DNA of 64,000 nucleotides from the NCBI GenBank assembly GCA_028023455.1, contig JAQFVV010000446.1:93116-157115 (forward strand), written 5' to 3'. The position numbers and the translations under genes were made by a program. Positions 33,961 through 45,400 of this stretch are shown piece by piece. Each line of letters starts with the position of its first letter. Position 1 is the first letter of the stretch. This stretch comes from Epiperipatus broadwayi (taxonomy: Eukaryota > Onychophora > Udeonychophora > Euonychophora > Peripatidae). A model generated the notes under the pieces. It was not told the origin of the DNA. It made no database searches and saw nothing but the letters and a program-made list of their open reading frames with translations.

Positions 33961-35424
33961 ATATTACATATATATAGCCACAGGTATATAACAAGCCTGT
34001 GTTTCAGTTATTATCATTGTTATTATAAATAAAACATATCATTGTTATGCTAAATATAATATACAATTTTTCTAATACGGTACCCTAAGCTAAATAGATA
34101 ATTACACTCATTAAAATATCTGCACAAAACGAACCTTTAAAAAAACATTCATCTTATATTATCAGTAGAAATTTTTTAAAAAAATATTAAATAAGTAGGA
34201 GCCGCTTTGTTAATTCGGTATTTATAAAAATATTAAGCCAACGATCATTCAAAAGCCCTTGGCGAAGATAATTATATATAACAATGTCAAATATCTGATC
34301 CCCCCCCCTCTATTTCTTTTCTATGCTGTTGTATTATTTAATTGAAGCAATAATAAATCAGAAAAAATAAAGATTAGAAGAAAATTAATATTTTTAATTT
34401 GTACAATTAGATTGGCAATTGAAATCAATGAATATATTTTGTAACCGTTTGGATGATATAGACTTTACTATTATGTAATAACATGGGCTTTGGTCCAGAC
34501 ATGTAAAATAACGAATGATAACAGACTTCCTAAAAAAAAAAGTATGATGAGTTTGAGCATTGTTTTCCTGGGGACAGCAGATCCCATTTATTATATAAAA
34601 AAATATAGCAGAGGCATTCTACAAAGTTCAATAATGATTGCATTTATATATGAATACGTAATGGGCCAGTGATATGAGGGATTAAATTGACACAATGTTC
34701 ACATAGGTATGACTACAACATCAAATCCAATAAGAACTTTGAACCATCTATCTTCTGGTTTTTCAATGAAATGGATGGTTGAATAATTGGAAGAGTGAAA
34801 AGATTGAAGCTGTCCATTAAAGTTTGAAGAATTGCTAACTTAATATAAGCCTAAAATCCCTCTACTTATATATACACACATTTGTGTTTTTAATATTACT
34901 GTATGCTTATTTAAATATAATTCTGCAATTGGCTTAATCCTGTAGTTTTGTACAACAAATAAACTGAATTATTGTTGTTATTATTTTAGTATTGTTATTT
35001 TTTTATGAAGGTGGAATTGTCATTCTGGTTTGTATGTAATTGTTGTTAAGGATATATTTGATAATTATTACACATGGAAAAGAGAAAAGTGAATAACTCC
35101 ATGTGTCTGTATATTTAAAAAAATCAGATATATTAATCTTTAATTGAGGTTTAAAGTTTATATCTCTGCTAGAGATAATCTCTAGTTTAGTAAATGATTA
35201 GTAATAATCATTATTGTATTTATCTGAGGTGGATGGTATCAAAGTTGTGAGTGGAGTGAATTTGACAGTTGTAAATAAAAGTGTGACAATTATAGTTACA
35301 ACTGGAATTATTTAAAAAAAGGCTAATTGTGGATTGAAATAGTAAACCATGGGAGTATTGCCAATAGATCATTGCCAATAAATATATGACATTTCTTTAA
35401 GCAAAGATAAAACAATTTTAAACT

Positions 35425-35632
35425 ACTAAATTTCACATGATCACCATTGGCCATGCTTGCACAAGTTGTAGGAACAATACAAACTTTTCATAAAATAGTG
35501 CTACCCAGTGCAAGTCATGGATAAGAAAGCAGTAGATAAAGATTTTATATATATGAACTTTCTTGCATCTATTGATTACTATGGCTTGAGTTGGGAGGTA
35601 CTACTGTACGAAAAGTTTGTGACTGTTTTAAA
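35425..35632. mobile_element. MITE copy of the TCTCCATACAGTAG family (short form)
   Basis: The left end has AACTACTAAATTTCACATGATCACC. Internal text includes CAGTGCAAGTCATGG and TTGCATCTATTGATTACTAT. The right end has the inverted GTACGAAAAGTTTGTGAC. The middle section is deleted. Confidence 0.7.
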
Positions 35633-35799
35633 ATATTTTTAGTTGTTATTATCAACAATATCAGCCACTCATATATAAGTAGGCCATTTCATATCCATGA
35701 AAAAATAGGTAGACAATCATCATCATCATCACTCACAATCATCATAATAAAATAATATGTAAAAAATGAGTTCCATGATAATTACAGAAACAAATCACT

Positions 35800-36190
35800 A
35801 AACCATAAATACATTCACACGTAACATGTTGGTTCATTAGTTTTCTATTTCATAATTGCAATGTTGTCTTTGAAGTTCTTCTACAGAAAACATGTCTGAA
35901 GTAATTCAACACCATAAATATAACTTTCTATATAGTCCATACTCTACGATATCTTGCCAATGTAACAATGATGGCTGTGCTTTGTTAGAATGTTTTTGAA
36001 ATAATTTTTGCATTATAAACAGAGTCTCCTCTCCCACAAAGATGATGCATAGGTTGTCTGTTTAAGATCCTTTTAGGAAATCTTATATTGTTCATTTCTT
36101 ATACATGTTCATTCTAATGATGATGTGATGATATCTGAGAAGCACTGTGACTTTTATGTTTTTGGAATCAGAAATTTCTCAGATATTATG
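35800..36190 (-). repeat. Diverged repeat shared with 60.05-60.45 kb
   Basis: CGTAACATGTTGGTTCATTAG matches ACAAAACATGTTGGTTCATTAA near 60110. GGAAATCTTATATTGTTCATTTCTT matches GGAAATCATGCATTGTTCATTTG near 60350. It lies immediately downstream (minus strand) of the LINE C-terminal region, so it may be that LINE's 3' untranslated part. Confidence 0.45.
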
Positions 36191-36199
36191 CCCAGAGAA

Positions 36200-37600
36200 G
36201 ATTGTTAGCCACTTTACCTTCTCTTTCCATTTCTCACCCTATGTTTCTCCCATATTCTTCTCTATCCTGCTCCATCCCATTTCCAGAATACAATCTTTGT
36301 CAACTCATGGCCATTATATCTAAATCCCCCTTATCTTTTTCAAAATCTGGCATAAAACAAGAGACTATCTTCTGTATAATCACTTTGTTTATATTTATTC
36401 TCACACAAGTATTCATGCCCTTTCTACTTGCAAGCATTTACATTCAATTAACAGATTCCAAATATTTTATATTCCTTCTTTACGCAACTTCCAGACTAAA
36501 TCACCCATATTTTTCCATTTATGTGTGATCCTATTCAAGCCTTAAACAGTAAACTACTTTCCTGGCTTTATCATATATTAACTTGCACCTCACATTCTCT
36601 TTACTTCTATATAAATTTAAATTTCTTTTACACTCCATACTAATTCTCATTCTCTCCAATTCCCTACTCTTTATTAATGCATCTAGTCTTCTATCCCATT
36701 TCTTGCTACTCTTACACTCAACAATTCTTTTAACAAAATCATCCCACGTTTTTTTGTATAAGTATACTGACATAAATTTTCATCCAAATCTTTTGCATAC
36801 TATATCAACTTTCTCACCAATATTGTTGCCTGCCCTTTACTCATAACCCAATTGAATGCTATTTTGGCTATTCTCTTATTATCCATAAATTCCAATCTAC
36901 CAAACATTTTTATTTTGCTTTTTGCATCTCTCATATAAAAACTTGAGCATCCCATTTCTCCTTGAATTGCCTTCTTTGCTGTCCACACACATGCATCTAA
37001 TTCATATCTTCCTACTTCTCTTTGTACTTTTTCTAAGTAATGTACACCCCTTTATTTACATATAATGCACCATTACCATATGTTAACCCTGCTGCTGCCA
37101 CTTCCTTCCATGCAATTCTAGCTACATATTATTTATTATATGAAAACACTATTAATTTTTTTTACCAAACCCTTTCTTTTCTTTGCTTCATTTACCAATT
37201 TTTTCTCCCATTCATCCAAGCAATTTTTCTGATTACTTAAAATGATTCCCAAACAATGATATCTATCCACCACACTTAAATTTATAATCCCCAATAAAAA
37301 TTCTTTGTTTTCTCTTTCCCCATCATTAATCATCATTACTTTTGATTTTTCTTCAGAAAATGTAATCCCCATCACTTTACTCATCCTTGACATGTCCTGA
37401 GCATAAATTCCATATTTTCCCTTCTTTATGTGCACAAGAAGACATAATCTACAAATAAAAAATCTGATAATGTATATACTCCCTTGCCACCTATTAATGA
37501 TATTTCTACTCCTCTTCCTAGTCTTTTGTTCTCTCCATTTCTCTCAAATACTGTACTGGTCAAAACATGTACAGTATTTGGATTATTTACAGTTTAATTT
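36200..37600 (-). pseudogene. LINE fragment: reverse-transcriptase C-terminal part (second LINE type)
   Basis: Reading the minus strand downward, about 37600-37435 gives GVEISLIGGKGVYTLSDFLF and VDYVFLCT, a degenerate active-site region. The piece at 37435-37136 has GITFSEEKSKVMMIN and NLSVVDRYHCLGIILS, typical of the thumb. The pieces at 36988-36800 and 36773-36531 have IQGEMGCSSFYMRDAKSKIK and RLEFMDNKRIAKIAF, a C-terminal motif found in several non-LTR families (a G-E-M-G-x-S-S-F block). The frames are separated by indels and stops. The polymerase N-terminal part is absent here. Confidence 0.75.
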
Positions 37601-38007
37601 TTCTAAAGACATTCAACACTTATATTACATGATGAAATAGTCCAATATATAAATACGGTACATTATTATGTAAAAATAGTTATTGATTTTGTAACTTCAT
37701 TAAAAATGTTGTTTATACCCAAGTGGTTTCAAATCAAAAGAAAAACAACATTTTAAAACACCAATGTTGAATTAGAAAAAAATTTAAAAAGAAAAACAGA
37801 TTGCATTTAAAATAAGTGTTAATGAATATTTTTTTAATATATACTTTATTCCTAAGTTAGTATATTTTTTTAGCTTTAGGAACTGACCAATTTTTTTTCC
37901 AGACCAGGGGGGTAAAGGTATATGTACTTAAATGTGCATGACAAGAGTTAGAGAGTGACATACAATTGATCACACTATTATGATCCATATGATCTTATGA
38001 ATAAACA

Positions 38008-38505
38008 ACATATTATACATGACATGATCACTATCTCATACTAGCACATAATTGTTACTAAACAATTCAAAACAAAGCAAAACTCTGCCATCTTGTGCTA
38101 ACAAGAGCAATCAATGGATGTCAGAAGGCTTGCGCATAAAATCCCTATCCATATGACTATATAAGCTATTGAGCTCAAATTGAAAATATTAATTGTGTTT
38201 TCAATTTCATTCTCATAGTTTTGTAGTTAAATAGAGTTAAAAGGTGGGTGCTGGAGGGTTGCATTAGATCCTAAGATCTAGGTACAGTGCTCTCAGATCC
38301 AAGGCTCCTCACTGATGAAGGCCACAAGCCAGAAACTAATCTGGGGATATTGGATGAGTAGGCACTAGATAGGAATTTTATGCACAAGCCTTCTGCATCC
38401 ATTGATTGCTTTCATTAGCAAAAGATAGCACTACTATATGGAGAGTTTTGCTTTGTTTTGAATTATGTGCTAGAATGAGATATGATCATGTGATGTTTAG
38501 TGGTT
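38008..38505. mobile_element. Full-length MITE of the TCTCCATACAGTAG family
   Basis: The left end has ACATGACATGATCACTATCTC and the right end the inverse, GATATGATCATGTGATGTTTAG. The inverted repeats of roughly 150 bp include AATTCAAAACAAAGCAAAACTC and its complement. The centre has GATCCAAGGCTCCTCACTGA, GGCCACAAGCCAGAAAC and GGGGATATTGGATGAG. There is no ORF, so it depends on a transposase supplied elsewhere. Confidence 0.8.
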
Positions 38506-38595
38506 TAACACAAATCCTGCCTTATAGGATAGTGGTGGCTATGGTTGTTAAAGAACCAAAGACACCAAAATATATGGGTGCTGAATTGAGTTCAG

Positions 38596-38910
38596 ACCCA
38601 TATGACTATATAAGCTATTGAGCTTGGATTGAAAATATTAATTGTGTTTTCAATTTCATTCTCATAGTTTTGTAGTTAAATAGAGTTAAAATGTGGGTGC
38701 TGGAGGGTTGGATTAGATCCTAAGATCTAGGTGCAGTGCTCTCAGATCCAAGGCTCCTCACTGATGAAGGCCACAAGCCAGAAACTAGTCTGGGGATATT
38801 GGATGAGTAGGCACTGGATAGGGATTTTATGCACAAGCCTTCTGGCATCCATTGATTGCTCTTGTTAGCTCAAGATGGCACTACTATATGGAGAGTTTTG
38901 CTTTGTTTTT
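38596..38910. repeat. Partial tandem duplicate of the 38.0-kb MITE
   Basis: Text from CATATGACTATATAAGCTAT to GGAGAGTTTTGCTTTGTTTT at 38150-38455 recurs 450 bp later with only scattered substitutions. The duplication is therefore recent, and it lacks the left inverted end. Confidence 0.85.
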
Positions 38911-38929
38911 AATATTATACTGAAACAGT

Positions 38930-40590
38930 AAGGTCTGCTTTGCAGATCTTTTTAAAATTGTTTTTCTTATATTTCACATAACTTCATTATGTATTTCTTT
39001 AATGTATTTAAATATACTCAACATTTTGCTCTCTATCCTTGGGTTAATATTTTCTATTGATTAAGCTTTCTGTTATTTTATTATGATAATGTGTCAGAAT
39101 CGTTTTTGAACGAGTGAATTATTCCCTTTGATGAAAATAAGACGCCGCTATGAAGGCATATTTTAAATTTCTAAATAATTTTCCAATTTTATTATCTTGC
39201 AAATCACTCGTTCGAGGGTGATTCTTTTCTTTAATATATAATATAATCACATAGTTTAAAATCTACATGTTATTGATTTTAATCTAATATGAGAGTATGT
39301 GAGAGGTCAATGATTAAATGTGTCCCCTAATGCATGATTGTGTATATAAATCTATACTTACTTTTCAAACCCACAAGCATGCATTTTCCTATTTTAATTA
39401 CCATGTTCTACTTTAATTACAAAGTTCATCATTGACATTAAGAATGTGCGGACCCTTTTAAATGAATTTTTGGGAATTTGATTGGGCATTTCTCTTAATC
39501 CAAGTAAAACCCATTTAGATGTTTTATATATACTAGTCTTGTATTGCTGGTTCATGAATTGGTTGTTGAGACCACTTTGTTTTACTTTTCCAAGGATTCT
39601 TTACACGGCCAAGTCCATTCTCTTCATTTGTGGTTTCCAGGCAGAGTGTGTCCCCAAGTGACACACCTGGGAATTAAACGCAATCGTCACCCAGTCGCTA
39701 AGTTTCGGCTGTTCATCAAAATACTTTCCTACGGGTTAGCGGCGAGACACCCTCCGTAATCATTCTGGATATTCAATATTGTTTTATTTTATATTTATTT
39801 TACAAAGCATCCGTGACTTAAATGTGTCACACCCTCCAACTTTAATAAATCCATTATCAGCAATACTGACCTCCCAATGCAACTCTGTTATTATTATTCT
39901 CAAATAAATGTTTTGATCACATTACTACTTTGTTGCTTAGTAAGCTTTTGTCCGTGCTATTCTCAAAATTAATAAATATTTCATAACACTTAATTTCAAA
40001 TATTTTCTTAAACTTGTATAATTACTCAAAGCACCTCACACATGTTCCTATCTCATCAAGCACAGTATCGTAATGCTATTAGCCCGAGGAATAGAATATA
40101 TCACTTTGCTTTAAAACCCTTTTGTCTATTATTGGAATATAATGCCAACAATTATTTAATACATGTCCCTGTCTCATATAAGCAGACAGTGGCATTATAT
40201 ATATAATTTATATAAATAAATTGTGTGAAATTATTTAAAACTAAATTTGATATCTTACTTTATTGATTCCTATCACTGTCTCGGTCTATATATATATATT
40301 TTTTTTCTGCATTTCTTTTGTAAATCCATAGACGTTAATTAGCCACCCAAGCTTCTTTTAGTATAGAGTCTTTTGTTTCTCCCTGACCACCAGGCACCGG
40401 TCAAAGATTATACTAGTAGTGGCATCAGATGCATTATCATGTAGATGGTGCTGTGAAATTTGGACTTTAGATTCGAACTTAGTATATCTAGAAGGCAACA
40501 CCTCCTAGAATGATCAGTTTTGTGTCTGGGGTTTGAATTCTGCAGTGTGTTAGTGAGATAGACAATTCTGACTGTTACACTACTGTGTGA
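38930..40590. other. Unclassified stretch with a GC-richer island
   Basis: About 39540-39770 is distinctly GC-richer and is open on the + strand for about 70 codons, ending with a TAA, but it starts at a TTG and shows no known motif. Near 39105-39220 the words TTTTGAACGAGTGAAT and AATCACTCGTTCGAGG form a distant inverted pair. At 40372-40400 a CTCCCTGACCACCAGGCACCGG block shares its start with the reverse complement of 25090. None of this identifies a gene. Confidence 0.35.
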
Positions 40591-40599
40591 AATATATTA

Positions 40600-41240
40600 T
40601 TTCTAGACTATGTGTATTATCTCTCATAAATATTTGGTAAATTTCCAATGATCAAATTTATTCTGTAACAAAAATTCTTCAAAAGCTGTCCATTCTTGTT
40701 ATCTACATTATCAATTCCTTCAATATGCCCAATCATATTCCCTATAACCATTATTTTCTTCCTATTTTTTTAAAAGCTCTGTATATCCTTATCTAGCATT
40801 CATATATGCTACTGTTCCAATCTATTATAATTTGACTATCTCTAGGTCATATATACTATAGCCACCATCCATTCTTGTCTTCCTAACCTTATCTCAAACC
40901 AAAAATGTTCTTAACATTTAACAGTATTTAAATATTTTTTTTGACATAAATCCTATACTACCACCCCCTTTTTTTATTTATACTCTGCCATACAAAGACT
41001 TCCAGTATAGGTTCGTTTTCTTCTATTAAATGTGTTTCCACTATTGCTAATGTCTCGTGCTCTTCATTTTTAACTGCTTTGTTTAATCCCAGCCATTTTT
41101 CTGGTCTCTGACCACTGTGCATATTCAAATATCCAATTATAATAATTTCTTCTTTCCTAACTACTCTTTTATAAATTGTTTTGAATCTTTCTTCTCCATT
41201 ACATTTATAACTATCTACTTACCATTAATTTTACAGACCC
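40600..41240 (-). pseudogene. LINE endonuclease domain, N-terminal part (second LINE type)
   Basis: On the minus strand one frame reads GQRPEKWLGLNKAV, then HETLAIVETHLIEENEPIL, the E-T-H motif of the apurinic-type endonuclease that nicks target DNA. Further on (about 40760-40610) another frame reads NMIGHIEGIDN and KNGQLLKNFC, the region around the conserved N-G-x-x-L-x-x-F. Several frameshifts lie between. It follows the SGNH ORF1 remnant on the same strand, the normal order in such LINEs. The sequence ends abruptly near 40600. Confidence 0.7.
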
Positions 41241-41356
41241 ATTCCTTTCCACATCCTCATTTCTAGCCAAATCAGTTACTTTTTGTTTATTTTTCACATC
41301 CCATCCATTCTTCTTCTTTCTGATAACACTGCAACTTAAAATCACCCCCCCCCCGC

Positions 41357-41985
41357 TTATAAGTTTCCAGAACTATATTCTTTATAAATCAAACTCCCTA
41401 AAACTTCAATTCCTTGCTTTTCTAAATGCAATCCATCTTTCCTATATAGCTCCCTCTTAATAATAAAAAAGTCCCACACATCCACAAACATAATGTCATT
41501 TCTCTCACATGATGTTTTCAATCTCTCATTTATAGAACATGCCCTACCTAATATATCTATTGTCAAACCTTGGTAATAATCCAACCATTCCTACTCTTCC
41601 TTTAAACTTACTCAAATTACTAATCAATTTTATGTACTCATCCATTATTCTCTTTGAAGGCTCCATATTCTTATATACCTATTTTTGTTTTCCCTTGCAA
41701 TTATATCTCCACATTCTCTAATTAGCAAATCTTCTATTAATACTGACTCATAGTTCACTTTCTCTACTTCATTCGTAACATTCTCTTTAACCTTCTGGAC
41801 ATTCTTATCTACTTCTTCCTTATCATTCCTATTCAGTAATTCATTTATCAGAGCACCCTTTGTCTCTAATGGTTTTAATTTTGCTTTTACATCCTTTACC
41901 GTCTCCTTTATCTTACTTAATTTTTGGCTAACCATCTTCATTGCACTACTTACTTTTCTATCTATATCTCTTATCACTCCACTAA
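41357..41985 (-). pseudogene. LINE ORF1 remnant: coiled coil plus SGNH (esterase-like) domain
   Basis: Two minus-strand frames make up the protein. The first (41977-41645) has a lysine- and valine-rich coiled-coil stretch and then ESVLIEDLLIRECGDIIARE, which corresponds to the first SGNH block with its G-D-S signature degraded to E-D-L. The second (after a frameshift near 41585) has FVDVWDFFIIKRELYRKDGL then HLEKQGIEVLGSLI, the D-G-L-H block with the catalytic Asp-His pair. Esterase-type ORF1 proteins occur in CR1-like and related LINEs and are thought to act in RNA particle assembly. Frameshifts and the lost serine make this copy inactive. Confidence 0.7.
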
Positions 41986-42119
41986 AACATATTCTATCCT
42001 ATTTTTCTCAACTACATTTTATTCCATTTGTCCTGGCTTTCACCTTACATTATCTATATGAAAATGTAGTTTACAATAATAGACTATAATTTAAAAATAT
42101 TTGAATTCTTATGATCTTA

Positions 42120-42270
42120 CCATCATATTTTTAAAATTTTGTAGAGCATCATTAAATAAAACATTGCTAATGCCTTTACTTTATATCTACAGACTGTGCA
42201 GATAACATTTCCATGTAATAAATTGAGTGAAATTATAGAGATAATTTAATTACAATACCCTATCTTTTAA
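42120..42270 (-). repeat. Diverged LINE 3' fragment shared with 45.1-45.4 and 60.5 kb
   Basis: ATTTTTAAAATTTTGTAGAG with ATCATTAAATAAAAC matches 60485-60530. CATTTCCATGTAATAAATTG matches CATTTCCATACAATAAATTA at 45300. On the minus strand the 45-kb copy encodes a thumb-like motif. Confidence 0.45.
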
Positions 42271-42606
42271 TTAGTAAACGAAATAGCATCAGACTAGAGT
42301 CCTTGCTGCATATTAACATGTAAGGCCAAGTTGCCAATACAGTATATTTAAATTGGCTTACTTTCTGAAATTGGTAATCATTCAAGCTAAAGTTTGCTGA
42401 ATATTTATTTCTATCTGATAATTGTGTTCAATTTTTTGAACATTAATTAACTAAAATTGCACAACAGTAAATACGTCTTGTAAATTGCTTTTTGAAATAA
42501 CCAGGTTGGCACAATTAGCAGCATATTGTAAAGAATTAGAGAAGTTAAGTCTTTTTTTTTGCTTTTAAGTGATGCAGATATTTAAAATTTCATTATCAAA
42601 TCTATT

Positions 42607-42695
42607 GTGCTGGTGGCCTAGCAGTTAGCATAGCTGCCTTCCAAGCAGCTGGCCTGGGTTCGGTTCCTGGTCAACACTTTGACATATGGAAAAAA
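42607..42695 (+). mobile_element. tRNA-Gly(TCC)-derived SINE
   Basis: The head GCTGGTGGCCTAGCAGTTAG, stem-loop GCTGCCTTCCAAGCAGC, box B GGGTTCGGTTCC and tail CACTTTGACATATGG plus an A run are all present. It is close in sequence to the 48.06-kb copy. A TATTGT word flanks both sides, a weak target duplication. Confidence 0.9.
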
Positions 42696-42699
42696 AAAT

Positions 42700-44660
42700 G
42701 TGTATTGTATCTTGACTCTTAATGCATTGTGTCACCTGTAATCAATTCCAAACTACATATCAAAATCGAAAATTATGTGAGAGTTGCATTCTTTTTTAAC
42801 ACCAGTTTTCATTTCAAATTCCTCAGATTTTCCATCCAAATATCTGTTTTTCCATCTGTATTCATTACACTCACTCTCATTCTATGATGTAGAACATGTA
42901 TAATGTGTATAAATTTCGACAGCAGTCTACTGTCATAACTTTGTTTAATTAATGATCAAATCGATAAAAACAATATAAAAGTCATTCTTTAATTCCTGCC
43001 ATTTTGTTGCATTTGCTAAGAAACAAACATCTTGTATTAGGGGTTTTTGATTCTCTAAAATCTATTCAATAAAATCCTTAAAAGTATCTTTACTATATTG
43101 GATAACAATGATATTTAAGATAATTATTTTAAACTTGAATGTTCTCTTTGTTTTTAAAAACTGGAAAGATAGAAGCATCTTTAAGATCAGGCAGCAGACT
43201 TTGATAAGTCCATATATTTTTTAAAAAAGTACAATATTTTAAAATTTTAGGTATTTTATGAGTATCTGCAGTTTGTCCATTTTTATGATTACAGAGAGTT
43301 TCTGTATATCTTTAATCAAATCAACATCTCAAGTCTTGTATCATTATTCAAACAGTGATCAAACAAGTTCTTCCATATGATCTTAATATGTATATGTTGC
43401 TTCTATTGTATCAAAAAGGTAATTTAAAGTAACTTTGACAAATGGTTATTGTATCACCTTTGCAATTTTTATTCACCAATCACATTTAAGCATTGGTTGT
43501 TATTCATTGCTTTTAAATTTCTATGTTTATTATAAAACTCTATGTTTTTAATTTATTATTCTGCCGAGTAGAACATTCTGAAATGTTTCTTTTTAATTAA
43601 ACTACTAATAATATGATTAATGTTACAAAAGCAAGTATGGTTTTTTTTATAGTGAATCCAAGGAGATAGCTATTTTAATGTTGAATATCCAAAATTCACA
43701 CCTTAAGAAACATGATAATCATAAAAGATTAAATTAGCAAGTTTGGTGTTCAATAGCTTTGAAGAAATAAAGTAGTATGGTGGAAGGTGTGTATGATAAT
43801 GTGAAATGATACATTATAGAAGTTAGTCAAAATTTAATGTTATGTGCAGTTAAAAAGATTGCATTAAAGTTAATAAAAACATGTTGCAAACCATTATTTA
43901 GTGTGAGGTACTGTATTTGTCTTCACTGCTTGTAGCCTGATTTCAAATCTGGATTGGGTAAAATTGAAAGAATTTTTTAAAGTATTTAAGCAAAAATCTA
44001 TCCAATTAACAACTCAATATTGCTTAGTAATATATCTAGCTACTACTAGTTAAGAAGTTAAAAAGATAAGCAAATTATCAAATTCTTACCATTCAATAAT
44101 TGTGAGTGTGAAATAAATGTCTTTTTTTCCAACATTTCTCTACAGCAACTGAAAATTTCTTGAAAAAATCACTGATCTTGGAATAGATTTTTGAATTGTT
44201 TTTTTTTTTTTTTACCTGTCTTTCATTCACAAATAAATATATCCATACTAAATTTAAAAAAATAAAAAAGACAATAACAATAAGAATAATATTGTACAAT
44301 AGAATTGAGTTTTGTGTTGATTATGCAAATTAATTCATGAAATGCAAATATGTCCATATACTTCATATATCAAAGATTCTTGAGCTTTTTTAGTTGACAT
44401 CTTGATAGTGTTTTTAACTTTTCCTGTAGTGAGGTTTACAATTTGGAATATTTTGGCATTTTACCTAATTGAAATTATCCATTGTTTTCTATTCTTAGCC
44501 ATATTTTTCAAAACAAAACCATTAAAAATCTTTTTTACAATTCATTTCTCTGTAATCATTAGAACATAAATAATATCAGCTTTTCCCATTGAAACAATAC
44601 TCAGTTTCATTGTGATATACTTCTTTGAGAAGTCAGTTACTATTTAATCCAATGCAGGTC
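42700..44660. other. AT-rich non-coding stretch
   Basis: No gene was recognised. A 14-T run lies near 44200-44213. Confidence 0.4.
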
Positions 44661-44689
44661 TTGTTCTATAATAGTTAAATTTACAACAT

Positions 44690-45020
44690 GGAGGCAAAAC
44701 TCTCCATACAGTAGCACCATTCAGTGCAAGCCAGAGTAATCAGTGGATTCAGGGAGATATGTGCATAAAATCTCTATCTAGTGCCTACTCATTCAATATC
44801 CCCAGACTAGATTCTAGCTTGTGGTTTTCATCAGCAAGGAGCCTTGGACCTGAGAGCACTGCTCCTAGATCTTAGGAATTTTATGCATATACCTTCCTAC
44901 ATCCACTGATTACTCTGGCCTGCACTGAGTGGTGTTGCTGTATGGAATGTTTAGCTTCTGTGTTAAACAGTGTGTGTAAGCATAAAGAATGGTGATCATG
45001 TCATGTTTAGTGATTTAAGT
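44690..45020. mobile_element. MITE copy of the TCTCCATACAGTAG family, nearly complete
   Basis: The left part has AAAACTCTCCATACAGTAGC, CAGTGCAAGCCAGAGTAATC and TGTGCATAAAATCTC. The middle has CCAGACTAGATTCTAGCTTG, AAGGAGCCTTGGACCTGAGA. The right has CATCCACTGATTACTCTGG, CTGCACTGAGTGG and the tip GTAAGCATAAAGAATGG followed by GATCATGTCATGTTTAGTG. The middle is inverted relative to the 38-kb copy, as expected for a palindromic element. Confidence 0.8.
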
Positions 45021-45079
45021 CAAATTTATAGTATCATATTCAAAAAACTGAGTTATATATCATAGGTTTAATAATCTTA

Positions 45080-45400
45080 CTATTGTCTTTAAATGAAATC
45101 TTTGAAATTGTTTTATATTATTTTAAAATTCTTATAATTTGTTTCATAGGTCCAATTCAACTAATATATGATTTTATAAAGGTAGATTCTGTAGATAAAT
45201 GTCCAGCAAGCTGTAAAATATATAATCTTGACATCATTTTAATCTTAAAAGAAAAACTTATGTACTTATGTTATGTCTGATAGAAGGTCTAAGTTTCATT
45301 TCCATACAATAAATTAGGTAAAATAATAGCTCCACAGGCAAATAATTTTATTACAAGTATTATAGATGTGACCTTAATAAAATGTAATGGGAAAAAAATA
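45080..45400 (-). pseudogene. LINE polymerase fragment (thumb region)
   Basis: On the minus strand about 45300-45355 reads KLFACGAIILPNLLYGNE, resembling the L-P-x-L-L-Y-G-x-E-x-W block of non-LTR reverse transcriptases. The rest is decayed. It shares text with 42.1 and 60.5 kb. Confidence 0.5.

Noticed and set aside
36202-36528. 108-codon open frame on the + strand
   Set aside because: It is antisense to the C-terminal region of a LINE on the minus strand and has no motif of its own.
44600-44635. Glycosyltransferase second exon (a HNE codon string on the minus strand)
   Set aside because: The minus strand reads VYHNETEY, superficially like the FHNEAW motif, but the flanking residues do not match and stops follow.
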